A stretch of 64,000 nucleotides of DNA from a bacterium (lineage in GTDB: Bacteria; Orphanbacterota; Orphanbacteria; Orphanbacterales; Orphanbacteraceae). Under the pieces are notes generated by a model. The model saw only the letters and a program-made list of their open reading frames with translations, was not told the origin of the DNA and ran no database searches. Every line of letters begins with the position of its first letter. The first letter of the stretch is position 1. Positions 17,971 through 28,958 of this stretch are shown one piece after another. Location of the stretch: the NCBI GenBank assembly GCA_025782575.1, contig JALGYY010000042.1:29802-93801 (forward strand), read 5' to 3'. The position numbers were made by a program, and so were the translations under genes.

Positions 17971-19920
17971 TTAGCGTTCGGCCGCCGCATGACGGGCGTT
18001 CTCCAATCGTTCTGCGTACGAGGCGTTTTCCGGGTCGAGTTCCACTGCTCTCCCGAGTGGGATAAGCGCCTGTTCCGGCTCACCCGCTCGGTACAGTGCC
18101 AGGCCGTAGGTATCGAAAAAGTCCGCTCTCTCAGGTGACCCTTCCGATGCGCGCCGCGCCCAGCCGACCGCTACTTCGGTATCTATCCCCTCTTCGAGCA
18201 GAATCCAGGCGAGCAGATTCATTGCCTGGAAATTAGTCCAGTCCAATGCGATGGCCTTTTCGAGCCACTCGATCGCCTCGGTGGCTTCGCCGGCTTCGTG
18301 AGAGATGAGGGCCGCCTGATAACAGAGTGTCGCGGGTTGAACCACATGGATCAAGCCTTCCCTTAAGAGATCAACGGCGCTCTCGAGATCCCCCCGGTCA
18401 GTCCGGAGCTCCGCGAGATTCAGGTAGGGTTCGACTTCGGCCGGCCGGAACCGGATCGCCGCCTCCAAGCTGGTTTCAGCATCCCCATAAAGGCCCCGGC
18501 TTCGCTGAACGGAAGCGAGCGCAAGATGGGCACCGCTCCGCGTGGAATCAAGTGTGAGAATCTCCTCAAACAGCCTGCTCGCTTCCGCCTTCCGACCATC
18601 CCGCATGGCCCGGTACCCGTCGATCATCCGCCTGGCCAAGGGCATTTCGACCCGGGGCGCCGATCCGACAGTGGGATCGAGTTCCTGCTCTCCCGTCTTC
18701 CCCGTCACATATCCAAGGGCGAGCAGCTTTTTCCGCGCGGCGTCGTCCGGATCATAGGATTCGCCGAACCGTGCCTTTCGGGTGCCCGTCCGGTCGAGAG
18801 CTTCCCGCGCTTCCCGAGGCCATTCTCCACCCAGATCTCCCGTCTCTCCCGGGTCCGATTCAAGATCGTAGTTTTCGGGTGCGGCGGTCAGGATGTACTT
18901 TCTGTTGTTCCAGATGACCCCCTGGATACCGCTCCACCCATAGCTGAACCGGGAGTGGAACGATTCGAGGTAGACGGGGCGATCCGGGATCGGCCCGAGG
19001 AGGGAGACTCCTTCGATCCAGTCGGGGCCGCTGATCCCGGTCCATTCGAGGATCGTCGGCGCAATATCGATCAGTCCGACCCGATCGGGGGAGAGGCCGG
19101 GCTCGATCCCCGCCCCGATGATGATGAGCGGAACTCGCATGGTGGTTTCGTAAATGAAGACGCCGTGGCTCTTCTCGTCATGTCTCCCGAGACCTTCGCC
19201 ATGATCGGCGGTTATGATGGTCAGACGGTCGGCACCGCCGAACTCCCGGTGTGCGGCATCGAGAAGTCGGCCGATTTCATTGTCGGCATAGGCGATCTCT
19301 CCATCGTACGGGGAGTTTCGAAAACGGGTCGCCCAGGGTTCGGGTGGTGCGTAGGCGCCGTGTGGATCGAAATAGTGAACCCATAAGAAGAGCCTGCCCT
19401 CACGGCGCCCCTTAAGATATTGAATCGCCTGATCGGTAACCTCTCCGGCCGTTCTCTGATCGTAGAGCGTGAATTCGGGATTATGAATGTTCTCGGTGGT
19501 CCGAATGCCGCCATCCCAGAAGTGAAAGCCCTGGGAGAGACCGAATTCTTCGGCGAGCGGGTAGGCGCTGATGAACGCAGCTGTTTCGTAGCCTCCGTCG
19601 GCGAGTAGTTCGGCGAGTGTCACAGCATTTTCTGCGAGGCGAAACGTACCGTTATCCCTGACGCCGTGAACGGGGGGCGTCAGGCCGGTCATTATGGATG
19701 TGTGGGCGGGCAGTGTCACGGGTACCGGAGTCCAGGCCCTGGCGAACTGGAGCCCTTTGCCGGCTACGCGATCGAGATGGGGGGTGATCGCATCCCGGGA
19801 GCCGTAACATCCGATCCGATCCGCCCTTGTCGTATCGAGCGTGATCAATAGGACGAGCTTTTCCGGCTGGCTTCCGCAGGAGAGCGAGAGACCGATCAGT
19901 ATGAGAATCCATTTTCGCAT
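17971..19920 (-). CDS. Sulfatase-fold lipoprotein with C-terminal TPR repeats
   Basis: 649 aa from ATG 19920. This start gives a standard lipoprotein signal with lipobox LSLSC (Cys15); the open frame extends 30 codons further upstream without one. Fold motifs: LLITLDTTRADRIGCYG, TADHGEGLGRHDEKSHG and YETTMRVPLIIIG. As in the gene at 14174, the sulfatase Cys and Arg are replaced: T69-L-P-A-H. TPR units fill about residues 430-640 (SLEAAIRFRPAEVEPYLNLA, EWLEKAIALDWTNFQAMNLL). Probably an envelope phosphodiesterase or transferase with a TPR docking platform. A TATAAT hexamer lies exactly 6 nt upstream of the ATG, and no Shine-Dalgarno is visible, so the mRNA may be leaderless. Confidence 0.82.
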   Translation of the reverse strand: MRKWILILIGLSLSCGSQPEKLVLLITLDTTRADRIGCYGSRDAITPHLDRVAGKGLQFARAWTPVPVTLPAHTSIMTGLTPPVHGVRDNGTFRLAENAVTLAELLADGGYETAAFISAYPLAEEFGLSQGFHFWDGGIRTTENIHNPEFTLYDQRTAGEVTDQAIQYLKGRREGRLFLWVHYFDPHGAYAPPEPWATRFRNSPYDGEIAYADNEIGRLLDAAHREFGGADRLTIITADHGEGLGRHDEKSHGVFIYETTMRVPLIIIGAGIEPGLSPDRVGLIDIAPTILEWTGISGPDWIEGVSLLGPIPDRPVYLESFHSRFSYGWSGIQGVIWNNRKYILTAAPENYDLESDPGETGDLGGEWPREAREALDRTGTRKARFGESYDPDDAARKKLLALGYVTGKTGEQELDPTVGSAPRVEMPLARRMIDGYRAMRDGRKAEASRLFEEILTLDSTRSGAHLALASVQRSRGLYGDAETSLEAAIRFRPAEVEPYLNLAELRTDRGDLESAVDLLREGLIHVVQPATLCYQAALISHEAGEATEAIEWLEKAIALDWTNFQAMNLLAWILLEEGIDTEVAVGWARRASEGSPERADFFDTYGLALYRAGEPEQALIPLGRAVELDPENASYAERLENARHAAAER

Positions 19921-19926
19921 GCCGGT

Positions 19927-19932
19927 ATTATA
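19927..19932 (-). promoter_or_regulatory. Candidate -10 box (TATAAT) giving a leaderless transcript
   Basis: On the minus strand the sequence reads TATAAT-ACCGGC-ATG, so a usual 7-nt distance would start the mRNA at the A of the ATG at 19920. No -35 match is seen at 17-18 nt (TCCCGA). The absence of a ribosome-binding site in front of this ATG fits. Confidence 0.35.
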
Positions 19933-20111
19933 GAGGATGATCGAATGGATCGGGAGACGGCGTTCACGCCGGCTTCCTTGACGGTCATCAATCGAACCTG
20001 CTACGGTCACTCACTTCCATCCGAGCTATTCGGAGGGTGCAGAGAAGCGGGCCCGGCGCTCACCGAGCGTGACCAGATCCAATTCTGTGCGTCCTACCAG
20101 GAGGATGACCC

Positions 20112-20513
20112 GTGAGCCGGACGAAAATGCGTAACTGGCGGCTGGCGGCGGCGATCGGCTGGACGGTTCTGATCTTTATCGGATCGTCGATCCCATCGAC
20201 CTCTCGCCAGATCGTCCCTTGGTTGCATTACGATAAAATCATTCACATCATCGAGTATGGCGTGTTCTCCTGGCTGTGGGGCCTTGTGCTCAGATCATCC
20301 AGGAACCCGACGGTAAGTACCCGAGCATGGATGATCGTCATTCCGGTCGGCCTCGTCTGGGCAGCGGGCGACGAGATATACCAGGGAACGGTAGGCCGGA
20401 GCAAGGACATCTTCGATTTCTATGCAGACGGGATCGGCCTTGCACTGGCCCAGTTGATTCAGACGCGTCGGTTCCGACGCAAAAAGGGAGTGGAAGAAGT
20501 TGGCGCGGTATAA
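20112..20513 (+). CDS. VanZ-like membrane protein
   Basis: 133 aa from GTG 20112, with CAGGAGGATGACCC immediately upstream. Three or four membrane helices: AAAIGWTVLIFIGSS (about 10-25), YGVFSWLWGLVLRSS (about 55-70) and VIPVGLVWAAGDEIYQG (about 85-100). The sequences SSIPST, HYDKIIHIIEYGVF and DEIYQGTVGRSKDIFDFYADGIG are the VanZ-family signature. Family function is poorly known: some members give low-level glycopeptide resistance, and most are of unknown role. It ends inside hisS (14-nt overlap), so the two genes are translationally coupled. Confidence 0.85.
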   Translation: MSRTKMRNWRLAAAIGWTVLIFIGSSIPSTSRQIVPWLHYDKIIHIIEYGVFSWLWGLVLRSSRNPTVSTRAWMIVIPVGLVWAAGDEIYQGTVGRSKDIFDFYADGIGLALAQLIQTRRFRRKKGVEEVGAV

Positions 20514-21795
20514 GGTCCCACGCGGGACGAAAGACATTCTTCCTGCCGACATCCGGAGGTGGCGATTTCTGGAGCGGACGGTAAGAACCGTGATGGATCG
20601 ATTCGGATACGAAGAGATTCGCACACCGGTCTTTGAAACGACGGAACTGTTCACGCGGTCGATCGGCACCGATACCGACATTGTCAAAAAGGAAATGTAT
20701 ACCTTCGAGGATTTGAAGGGGCGAAGTCTCACACTTCGGCCGGAGGGAACGGCACCGGTGGCTCGTGCCTTCATCGAGAGCAACATGGCTCGAGAAAAAC
20801 CTCTCGCCAAACTTTTCTATATCGGTCCGATGTTTCGGCGTGAGCGCCCCCAGAAAGGGCGGTACAGGCAGTTTCATCAATTCGGCACGGAGGCAATCGG
20901 CTCACCTGAATCCTACGTGGACGCGGAGTCGATCGAGATTTTCTATGAAATCCTGCGGAGCCTCGGTCTTGATGGGCTCTCGGTCCGGCTCGGCTCTGTG
21001 GGGGACGGGAATTGCCGCCCCGGCTACGTCGACTCCCTGAGAGAGTATCTCCGGGAGCACGAAAGTGTGATGACCGATGATCAGCGGGAGCGGGCGGAGC
21101 GAAATCCCCTCCGCATTCTCGATAGCAATGATGAGAACCTCGCGCCGGTGATTGCGGGGGCGCCGTCAATTCTCGATGCACTCTGTGACGATTGCGCCGC
21201 CCATCTCGCAAAGGTGAAGCACTATCTGAATCAGGTTTCAATTCCCTTCACGCAGGAGTCGAGTGTGGTGCGGGGCCTCGATTACTACACCCGGACGGTA
21301 TTCGAGATACATCACGATCAACTGGGCGCCCAGAGCGCACTCGGTGGCGGTGGCCGCTATGATCGACTCGTGAGTGATCTCGGCGGTCGCGAAACCCCGG
21401 GGGTCGGATTCGCCGCCGGTATGGAGCGAATTATCACAGTTGCCGAAGAACTCGGTATCCCGTGGGAGGAGCGGGCGGGGGTTCGCCTGTTCGTGGCCCC
21501 GGTCGATTCCGAGGCGGAACCCGGGATTTTCCCGATCCTCAGCACCCTCCGGAAGCGGTGGTTCGCTGATGGCAACTACCAGACGAAGAATCTGAAGACT
21601 GTATTGAAGCACGCCAATCGTGCGCGCGCCGACCTGCTGCTTCTTGTGGAAGGTAGTGCCGGCGGGGAATGCGCGGTTAGCGTGAAGAATATGAAATCCG
21701 GGGAGCAGACGACAGTCTCTCTCGAAAACATCATCGACGAGCTCGAGCCGTTGGCGGAACAAGCGCTTGCCGAGGCCGGGCGGGAGGAAAACTGA
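20500..21795 (+). CDS. hisS: Histidyl-tRNA synthetase
   Basis: 431 aa, the normal bacterial length. It starts at TTG 20500 inside the VanZ-like gene, with AAAGGGAG about 10 nt upstream. Class II motifs: N-terminal PRGTKDILP, motif 2 FRRERPQKGRYRQFHQFG, the histidine-binding VRGLDYYTRTVFEI near residue 262, motif 3 GVGFAAGMERI, and a C-terminal anticodon-binding domain (about 330-420, LFVAPV...). It charges tRNA-His in the cytoplasm. aspS begins 2 nt after its stop, a pairing seen in many bacteria. Confidence 0.97.
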   Translation: MARYKVPRGTKDILPADIRRWRFLERTVRTVMDRFGYEEIRTPVFETTELFTRSIGTDTDIVKKEMYTFEDLKGRSLTLRPEGTAPVARAFIESNMAREKPLAKLFYIGPMFRRERPQKGRYRQFHQFGTEAIGSPESYVDAESIEIFYEILRSLGLDGLSVRLGSVGDGNCRPGYVDSLREYLREHESVMTDDQRERAERNPLRILDSNDENLAPVIAGAPSILDALCDDCAAHLAKVKHYLNQVSIPFTQESSVVRGLDYYTRTVFEIHHDQLGAQSALGGGGRYDRLVSDLGGRETPGVGFAAGMERIITVAEELGIPWEERAGVRLFVAPVDSEAEPGIFPILSTLRKRWFADGNYQTKNLKTVLKHANRARADLLLLVEGSAGGECAVSVKNMKSGEQTTVSLENIIDELEPLAEQALAEAGREEN

Positions 21796-21797
21796 AG

Positions 21798-23552
21798 ATG
21801 GAGTGGATCCGCACTCACACTTGCGGTGAGCTTCGCAACACAGACTCGGGCGGCGATACAATACTCATGGGATGGGTGCACCGGGTGCGCGACCAGGGGG
21901 GGATCCTGTTTATCGATCTACGTGATCGATTCGGCATGACCCAGGTTCTTGTCGAACCTGACGGCCCCGTATCGTTTGAAGAAGCGAGGGAGCTGAAGCG
22001 TGAGTATGTTGCCGCCGTGCGTGGTACCGTTCGGACCCGGCCGGGCGAGATGGCGAATCAGAATCTGCCGACGGGCGAAATCGAGGTGGTGGCGCGGGAG
22101 CTGCGAATTCTGAACAAATGCGAGACTCCTCCGTTCGTAGTGGAAGATGTGACTGATGCTTCGGAAGATGTGCGTCTTCAGTACCGGTTCATCGATCTGC
22201 GCCGGCCGGTGATGCAGAAGAGGATCGGTCTCCGCCATTCGGCGATGCAGTCAGCCCGCGAGTATCTGTCATCAAAGAGCTTTCTTGAAATCGAAACCCC
22301 CCTTCTCGTTCGTAACTCGCCCGAGGGGGCACGCGATTTTCTCGTGCCGAGCCGCGCAGCCGGGGGGCGGTTCTACTCGCTTCCCCAGTCACCTCAGATC
22401 TATAAACAGATCCTGATGGTCTCCGGGTGTGATCGATACTTCCAGATCGCCAAGTGTCTCCGGGATGAGGACCTTCGTGCCGATCGCCAGCCGGAGTTCA
22501 CACAGATCGATATCGAACTCTCCTTCACCACGGAGAAACAGATCTTCAGTATTATGGAAGGGCTGATGAACGCCATCTGGAAAGGAACCGTCGACCGAGA
22601 GATTGAAACACCGTTCCCCGTACTTCCTTACAACGAGGCTATGGAGCGGTACGGGAGTGACAAGCCGGACACTCGATTCCATCTGGAGCTCGATGATGTG
22701 GGCGAGATGGCGGGGCGCTCGGAATTTCGAGCGTTTCGCTCTGTCATCGATGGTGGCGGCACCGTAAGAGCGATCACCGTTCCAGGCGGGGCGGCGTTCT
22801 CCAGAAAAGAGATCGATTCTCTGGAAGGGACCGCCAAAACATACGGCGCGGCAGGCCTGGCCTGGACCCGTATTAAAAAAGGAAAGCTGGACGGGGGAGT
22901 CGGCCGTTTCTTCGACTATGATGATTTCGTCCGGGCGGCGGATGCGAACGAGGGTGATCTCGTCGTTCTTGTCGCAGCCGATTGGAAGGTCGCCCTTACC
23001 GCGCTCGGGCAGGTCAGACTTGTACTCGGGAAGAGACTTGATCTCATCGATCCTGATCAGTTGAATTTTTTATGGGTCAATCGATTCCCGCTGTTCGAAT
23101 GGGACGTAGACGGCAAGCGGTGGGAGCCGGCACATCATATGTTCACCATGCCGTACTCGGAGAGCATTCCTCTCCTGGAATCCGATCCGTCAAAAGTACA
23201 TGCCCAATTATATGACACAGTTCTGAACGGAGTCGAGATCGCTTCCGGTTCCATCAGGTGCCATAATCCGGAGATTCAGCGTCGAATCATGGCGGTCGTC
23301 GGCATCGAAGGGGAAGAGGCGGATCGTCGCTTCGGGTTTCTGCTGAAGGCGCTCAGTTATGGGGCGCCTCCCCATGGCGGAATCGCATTCGGTCTCGATC
23401 GCCTGATCGCGCTCCTGGCGGGGGTTGACTCGATTCGCGAAGTGATTCCGTTTCCGAAAACCACCAGCGGCCTCTCGCTCATGGACGGATCTCCGTCGAA
23501 CATCGATCCGTTACTTCTGAAAGAACTCGGCCTGAAGATCATCGAAGATTGA
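21798..23552 (+). CDS. aspS: Aspartyl-tRNA synthetase
   Basis: 584 aa, bacterial type. N-terminal OB-fold anticodon domain (about 1-105; MGWVHRVRDQGGILFIDLRD), class II catalytic core with YQFRFIDLRR-like YRFIDLRRPVMQKR, flipping loop region EIETPLLVRNSPEGARDF and motif 2 FRDEDLRADRQPEFTQID-like LRDEDLRADRQPEFTQID. A GAD-type insertion lies at about 290-410. The C-terminal motif 3 is HGGIAFGLDRLIALL and the protein ends LSLMDGSP. ATG 21798 is preceded by GGAGGA. Cotranscribed with hisS. Whether it discriminates against Asn is not decidable here. Confidence 0.97.
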   Translation: MEWIRTHTCGELRNTDSGGDTILMGWVHRVRDQGGILFIDLRDRFGMTQVLVEPDGPVSFEEARELKREYVAAVRGTVRTRPGEMANQNLPTGEIEVVARELRILNKCETPPFVVEDVTDASEDVRLQYRFIDLRRPVMQKRIGLRHSAMQSAREYLSSKSFLEIETPLLVRNSPEGARDFLVPSRAAGGRFYSLPQSPQIYKQILMVSGCDRYFQIAKCLRDEDLRADRQPEFTQIDIELSFTTEKQIFSIMEGLMNAIWKGTVDREIETPFPVLPYNEAMERYGSDKPDTRFHLELDDVGEMAGRSEFRAFRSVIDGGGTVRAITVPGGAAFSRKEIDSLEGTAKTYGAAGLAWTRIKKGKLDGGVGRFFDYDDFVRAADANEGDLVVLVAADWKVALTALGQVRLVLGKRLDLIDPDQLNFLWVNRFPLFEWDVDGKRWEPAHHMFTMPYSESIPLLESDPSKVHAQLYDTVLNGVEIASGSIRCHNPEIQRRIMAVVGIEGEEADRRFGFLLKALSYGAPPHGGIAFGLDRLIALLAGVDSIREVIPFPKTTSGLSLMDGSPSNIDPLLLKELGLKIIED

Positions 23553-23578
23553 TGGCTAACTTGTAGGCAGGCATACGA

Positions 23579-25630
<2,052 letters not shown>

Positions 25631-25644
25631 GGAGTACCCACTGA

Positions 25645-28083
25645 CTAGCGAATCAGGGTCAGTTTCTGAGTGTCCACGGATTCGCCGGAACGGAGACGAT
25701 AGAAATATACTCCACTCGGCGCGGGACCGCCCGCATCGTTATTCCCATTCCAGGTGACTTCATGGCTCCCGCCCTCCCGCACACCGGAAACCAGAGTTCG
25801 TACCAGGCGCCCCGCGATGTCGTAGAGTTCAAGGGTCACTCTGCTGCGCTCCGCGATCTGAAAGCGGATCGAGGTTGACGGGTTGAAGGGGTTCGGCCGG
25901 TTGCCCATGAGAACGGTGCGGACGGGCGTCACGCTCCCGTTCGAGACGTCGCCCGAAGCTACGCTCGTAAATGTCGGCGGACCTTCGTAGACCGAGAAGT
26001 CGTCCACACCCGATTCCACAATCGAGTCATCTCCCTGGTCGGTGATGACGAATTTAACGAGGAACGTGGAAGTAAGTGGAACGAAGTCATTCACGGTGAA
26101 TTCATGATTACGCCACTGGGCGCCCAGATGGATGAGATTGGTCGTCAGCGAGTCAACTGTCGTCCAGCTGGATCCGCCGTCCGATGAAGCCTTTACTACA
26201 AAAGCGTCACCATTGAAAGGGAACGGCCCAGCGTTTACGGAATGGAAACGCCAGTAGGATACGACAGGGTTGTCAGTTCCCGTAAGGTCGATGATAGGCG
26301 AGAGTAGGGATGTCGTGCCGTTCACCTCGTTCAGATCGACCGATTCGAAGAGATCGCCCCGCTCCGTGAAGAACGCATCTGTTCCGCTCCCGGGCGTATG
26401 ATCGAACGAGGGGACGACCCGCCCGCTCTCTTTGCCCAGAATGAGGGTCCGTTCCCAGATTCCATCGGTGGCGTTATCGCCCGGTGCGCCGATGGTCCAA
26501 CCGTTATCCGCTTCGAAGTCGTCCGAAAAGATCGCCGCTGTGAGAAAGAAATCGGTAGTTGTGGTCCCGCCATCAGAAACGACCGCCGGTTCCACCCCCG
26601 GGGTCCTTCCTAATACAGTTGCACGAACTTCCCAGCCCCCAATCGGAGAAGAGGGGAGTGAGTAGTTTCCGGAACCGTCCGTCGTGTCTGAGTATTCCTG
26701 AATGGGGACGATCGCCGGCCCGATCAGTTCGACGAATGCACCGGCAATGGGGGTGCCGCCGGTCGTCTTGACCGTACCGCTGATCGTTCCGGTCGGAAGA
26801 GGCGTCATGGCGACGGAGATCGTCGTATCCAGACCGGTCGTAAACGTAGTCGGAACGATCTCAGTCGCGTAGCCATGTCGTTCGAAGCGAATCGAGTGAC
26901 TGCCGGGCGTTTCGTGAATACTGAACAGTCCGTCGTCGAAACTGCGTTGGCTGAAGCCGACAGACGCGATCGAAATGCTCACATCGGCGAGGGGGGTTGC
27001 ATCAAGGCTGGAGGAGACATCTCCCGACACGTTGCCGAACGATTCGTCATAAAAAATAGTGAAGAGGCCGTTCCGAATATCGCTCCCGTAAACCGCACCT
27101 GACGGAGCGTACGGGTAGATTCCCCAGCAGCCTTTGAAGCCGGTTGCCGTTGCGAGAAACGTGTCGTCAAAGCCGATTTCTACCGGGGCGGTCGGATCGG
27201 AAACATCGAGAAGCCGCATTCCCTCGGTGTAGTAGGAGATGAAGGCGACGTCTCCTCTGACGTGTACGTTGTGGATAATCGAACCGCTCGGTCCCGTTCG
27301 ATAGGACGCCACTTCCGAGATATTCTGCAGATTGGTTACGTCATAGATACGAAGATCACCGTTTGCGGTTTCGTCGGTTGTCAGCACATACTGGCCGTTG
27401 TCGGTCGGCCAGACATTGTGAGTCGAACCACCCGGAGTACTTCTTGCGCCAATCGGCACCGGGTTCGAGGGAGTGGATACGTCCCACATACGCAATTGTC
27501 CCGAGCCGATAGCGCCTCCATAAAGGACGCCGTCACGCGCCATGATATCGTGCAGGTATGGACTCGAAATCAGTCCGACTTCCACCGGGTTGACCGGATC
27601 GGAAAGATCGAGAATATGAGTGCCGCCTGATGCGCCGCAAACATAGGCGTGACCGGCAGCCGTGTCGATATAGACATTGTGGGCAGACGTGAAAGTCGCT
27701 GTATACGTGCTGACAAGTGTCGGATTATCCGGGTCTGACAGATCGATTATCTGGAGTCCCTCTCCCGTACCGCCACCCTCGGTCGTGACATAGCAGTAGT
27801 CCCGATAGACTTTGGCGTCCCGCCAGGACGACTTGGGTCCGCCGACGAAGCCGGTGTACCGAGGGGAAGACGGAATAGTCATGTCGTAGAACGCCGTGCC
27901 CCATTTGGTGCCGATAATGCAGTACTCGTCTCCTCCCGGGGCGGTGTAGCCCCAGATGTCCGCGTACGCGATGAATTGGTTGGTGCGCGACTCGAGTCGC
28001 ACATTCTTCAAGTCGTAAGCATCTACACTTGCTCCTGAGAGCAATACCAATCCGAGGACCGCATACTTTATCGATCGACGCAT
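25645..28083 (-). CDS. Secreted LVIVD-repeat/choice-of-anchor B protein with FlgD-like C-terminus
   Basis: 812 aa from ATG 28083, with AAGGGAG five bases upstream (preferred over a TTG 15 nt earlier that would include this site). Signal peptide [22 protein letters not shown]. Residues about 25-345 are a beta-propeller of LVIVD units ([51 protein letters not shown]). Two carboxypeptidase-regulatory-like beta domains follow (about 355-430 and 432-520), then a jelly-roll domain (about 525-700, choice-of-anchor J-like; [15 protein letters not shown]). A FlgD-like sorting domain ends it (about 725-812; [15 protein letters not shown]). Probably exported by a type IX-like route and attached to the surface. 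Its ligand is unknown. Confidence 0.85.
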   Translation of the reverse strand: MRRSIKYAVLGLVLLSGASVDAYDLKNVRLESRTNQFIAYADIWGYTAPGGDEYCIIGTKWGTAFYDMTIPSSPRYTGFVGGPKSSWRDAKVYRDYCYVTTEGGGTGEGLQIIDLSDPDNPTLVSTYTATFTSAHNVYIDTAAGHAYVCGASGGTHILDLSDPVNPVEVGLISSPYLHDIMARDGVLYGGAIGSGQLRMWDVSTPSNPVPIGARSTPGGSTHNVWPTDNGQYVLTTDETANGDLRIYDVTNLQNISEVASYRTGPSGSIIHNVHVRGDVAFISYYTEGMRLLDVSDPTAPVEIGFDDTFLATATGFKGCWGIYPYAPSGAVYGSDIRNGLFTIFYDESFGNVSGDVSSSLDATPLADVSISIASVGFSQRSFDDGLFSIHETPGSHSIRFERHGYATEIVPTTFTTGLDTTISVAMTPLPTGTISGTVKTTGGTPIAGAFVELIGPAIVPIQEYSDTTDGSGNYSLPSSPIGGWEVRATVLGRTPGVEPAVVSDGGTTTTDFFLTAAIFSDDFEADNGWTIGAPGDNATDGIWERTLILGKESGRVVPSFDHTPGSGTDAFFTERGDLFESVDLNEVNGTTSLLSPIIDLTGTDNPVVSYWRFHSVNAGPFPFNGDAFVVKASSDGGSSWTTVDSLTTNLIHLGAQWRNHEFTVNDFVPLTSTFLVKFVITDQGDDSIVESGVDDFSVYEGPPTFTSVASGDVSNGSVTPVRTVLMGNRPNPFNPSTSIRFQIAERSRVTLELYDIAGRLVRTLVSGVREGGSHEVTWNGNNDAGGPAPSGVYFYRLRSGESVDTQKLTLIR

Positions 28084-28241
28084 GAATCTCCCTTTCAAAG
28101 GTCAGCAATATAGTCTGTTCTCGGGAATCCGTAATCGGAACGGAGAGAAACGGGGGAGGATACTCCATCCACATCCGTCGCTATTCTAACAAATTATGGT
28201 GATCAGGGCAAGTGAGGGAGTGGCCTCACCCCATAAGCGCC

Positions 28242-28958
28242 CTATGGGCCGCCGGTCAGCCGAAGTCGCCCGATCGTGCTCAGGATCTTCCAGCCTGCGA
28301 GGACTGTACCCTTGAACGTCCCGCTAATTTTTGAGGTGCCGATGCGCTTACGGTACGTTACCGGAATCTCCACCACCTGCAGTCCGCATTGGATGGCCCT
28401 TACCTGCATCTCAACGGTCCAGCCGTAATCCCTGTCTTTCATTCCTATTTTCGCGAGCGCTTCGCTGCGGACCGCACGAAACGGCCCGAGATCGGTGGTG
28501 TGATGTCCCCAGAGTGACCGGATGAGCATGGCGGCAAGCCAGTTCCCGAAGCGTTGCGGCGGGGTGAGTGCTCCCTTTTCCGCATGGCCGAGAACTCGCG
28601 ACCCGATGACGAGATCGGCCCCCCCCGCAATGCGATCAAGAAGTGCGTATGCTTCATCGGGTTGATCGGATCGATCGGCATCGGCGAATAAGATGACGTC
28701 CACATCTTCGAGGGCACTGAGCGCAGCGAGACAGGCGGCGCCGTAGCCGCGCTCCGGTTCCGGAACGACCCGTGCGCCTGAGCTCTCGGCGACGTTGGCC
28801 GTGTCGTCGGTCGAGGCGTTATCACAGACTACGAGATCGTCCAGCAGGGGGGAGTCGTGATCGCCGCGGAGCCCCAGGAAATCCGAGACTACAAGCCCCA
28901 CGGACCGCTCTTCGTTCAGCGCGGGAATCACTCCGCCGATGCGATATCCTTGATACAT
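28242..28958 (-). CDS. Family 2 glycosyltransferase (DPM1/DolP-sugar synthase-like)
   Basis: 238 aa, a single GT-A domain. Nucleotide-sugar motifs: VIPALNEERSV (about 10-20), CDNASTDDT, the metal-binding FADADRSDQPDE and GSRVLGHAEKGALTP, then HHTTDLGPFRAVR and DYGWTVEMQVRAI. No membrane segments, so it works on the inner face, most likely moving a sugar to a polyprenyl phosphate. Its ATG overlaps the last base of the stop of the upstream membrane GT gene (TGATG), so the two are coupled and probably act in sequence. The donor sugar cannot be read from the sequence. Confidence 0.88.
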   Translation of the reverse strand: MYQGYRIGGVIPALNEERSVGLVVSDFLGLRGDHDSPLLDDLVVCDNASTDDTANVAESSGARVVPEPERGYGAACLAALSALEDVDVILFADADRSDQPDEAYALLDRIAGGADLVIGSRVLGHAEKGALTPPQRFGNWLAAMLIRSLWGHHTTDLGPFRAVRSEALAKIGMKDRDYGWTVEMQVRAIQCGLQVVEIPVTYRKRIGTSKISGTFKGTVLAGWKILSTIGRLRLTGGP

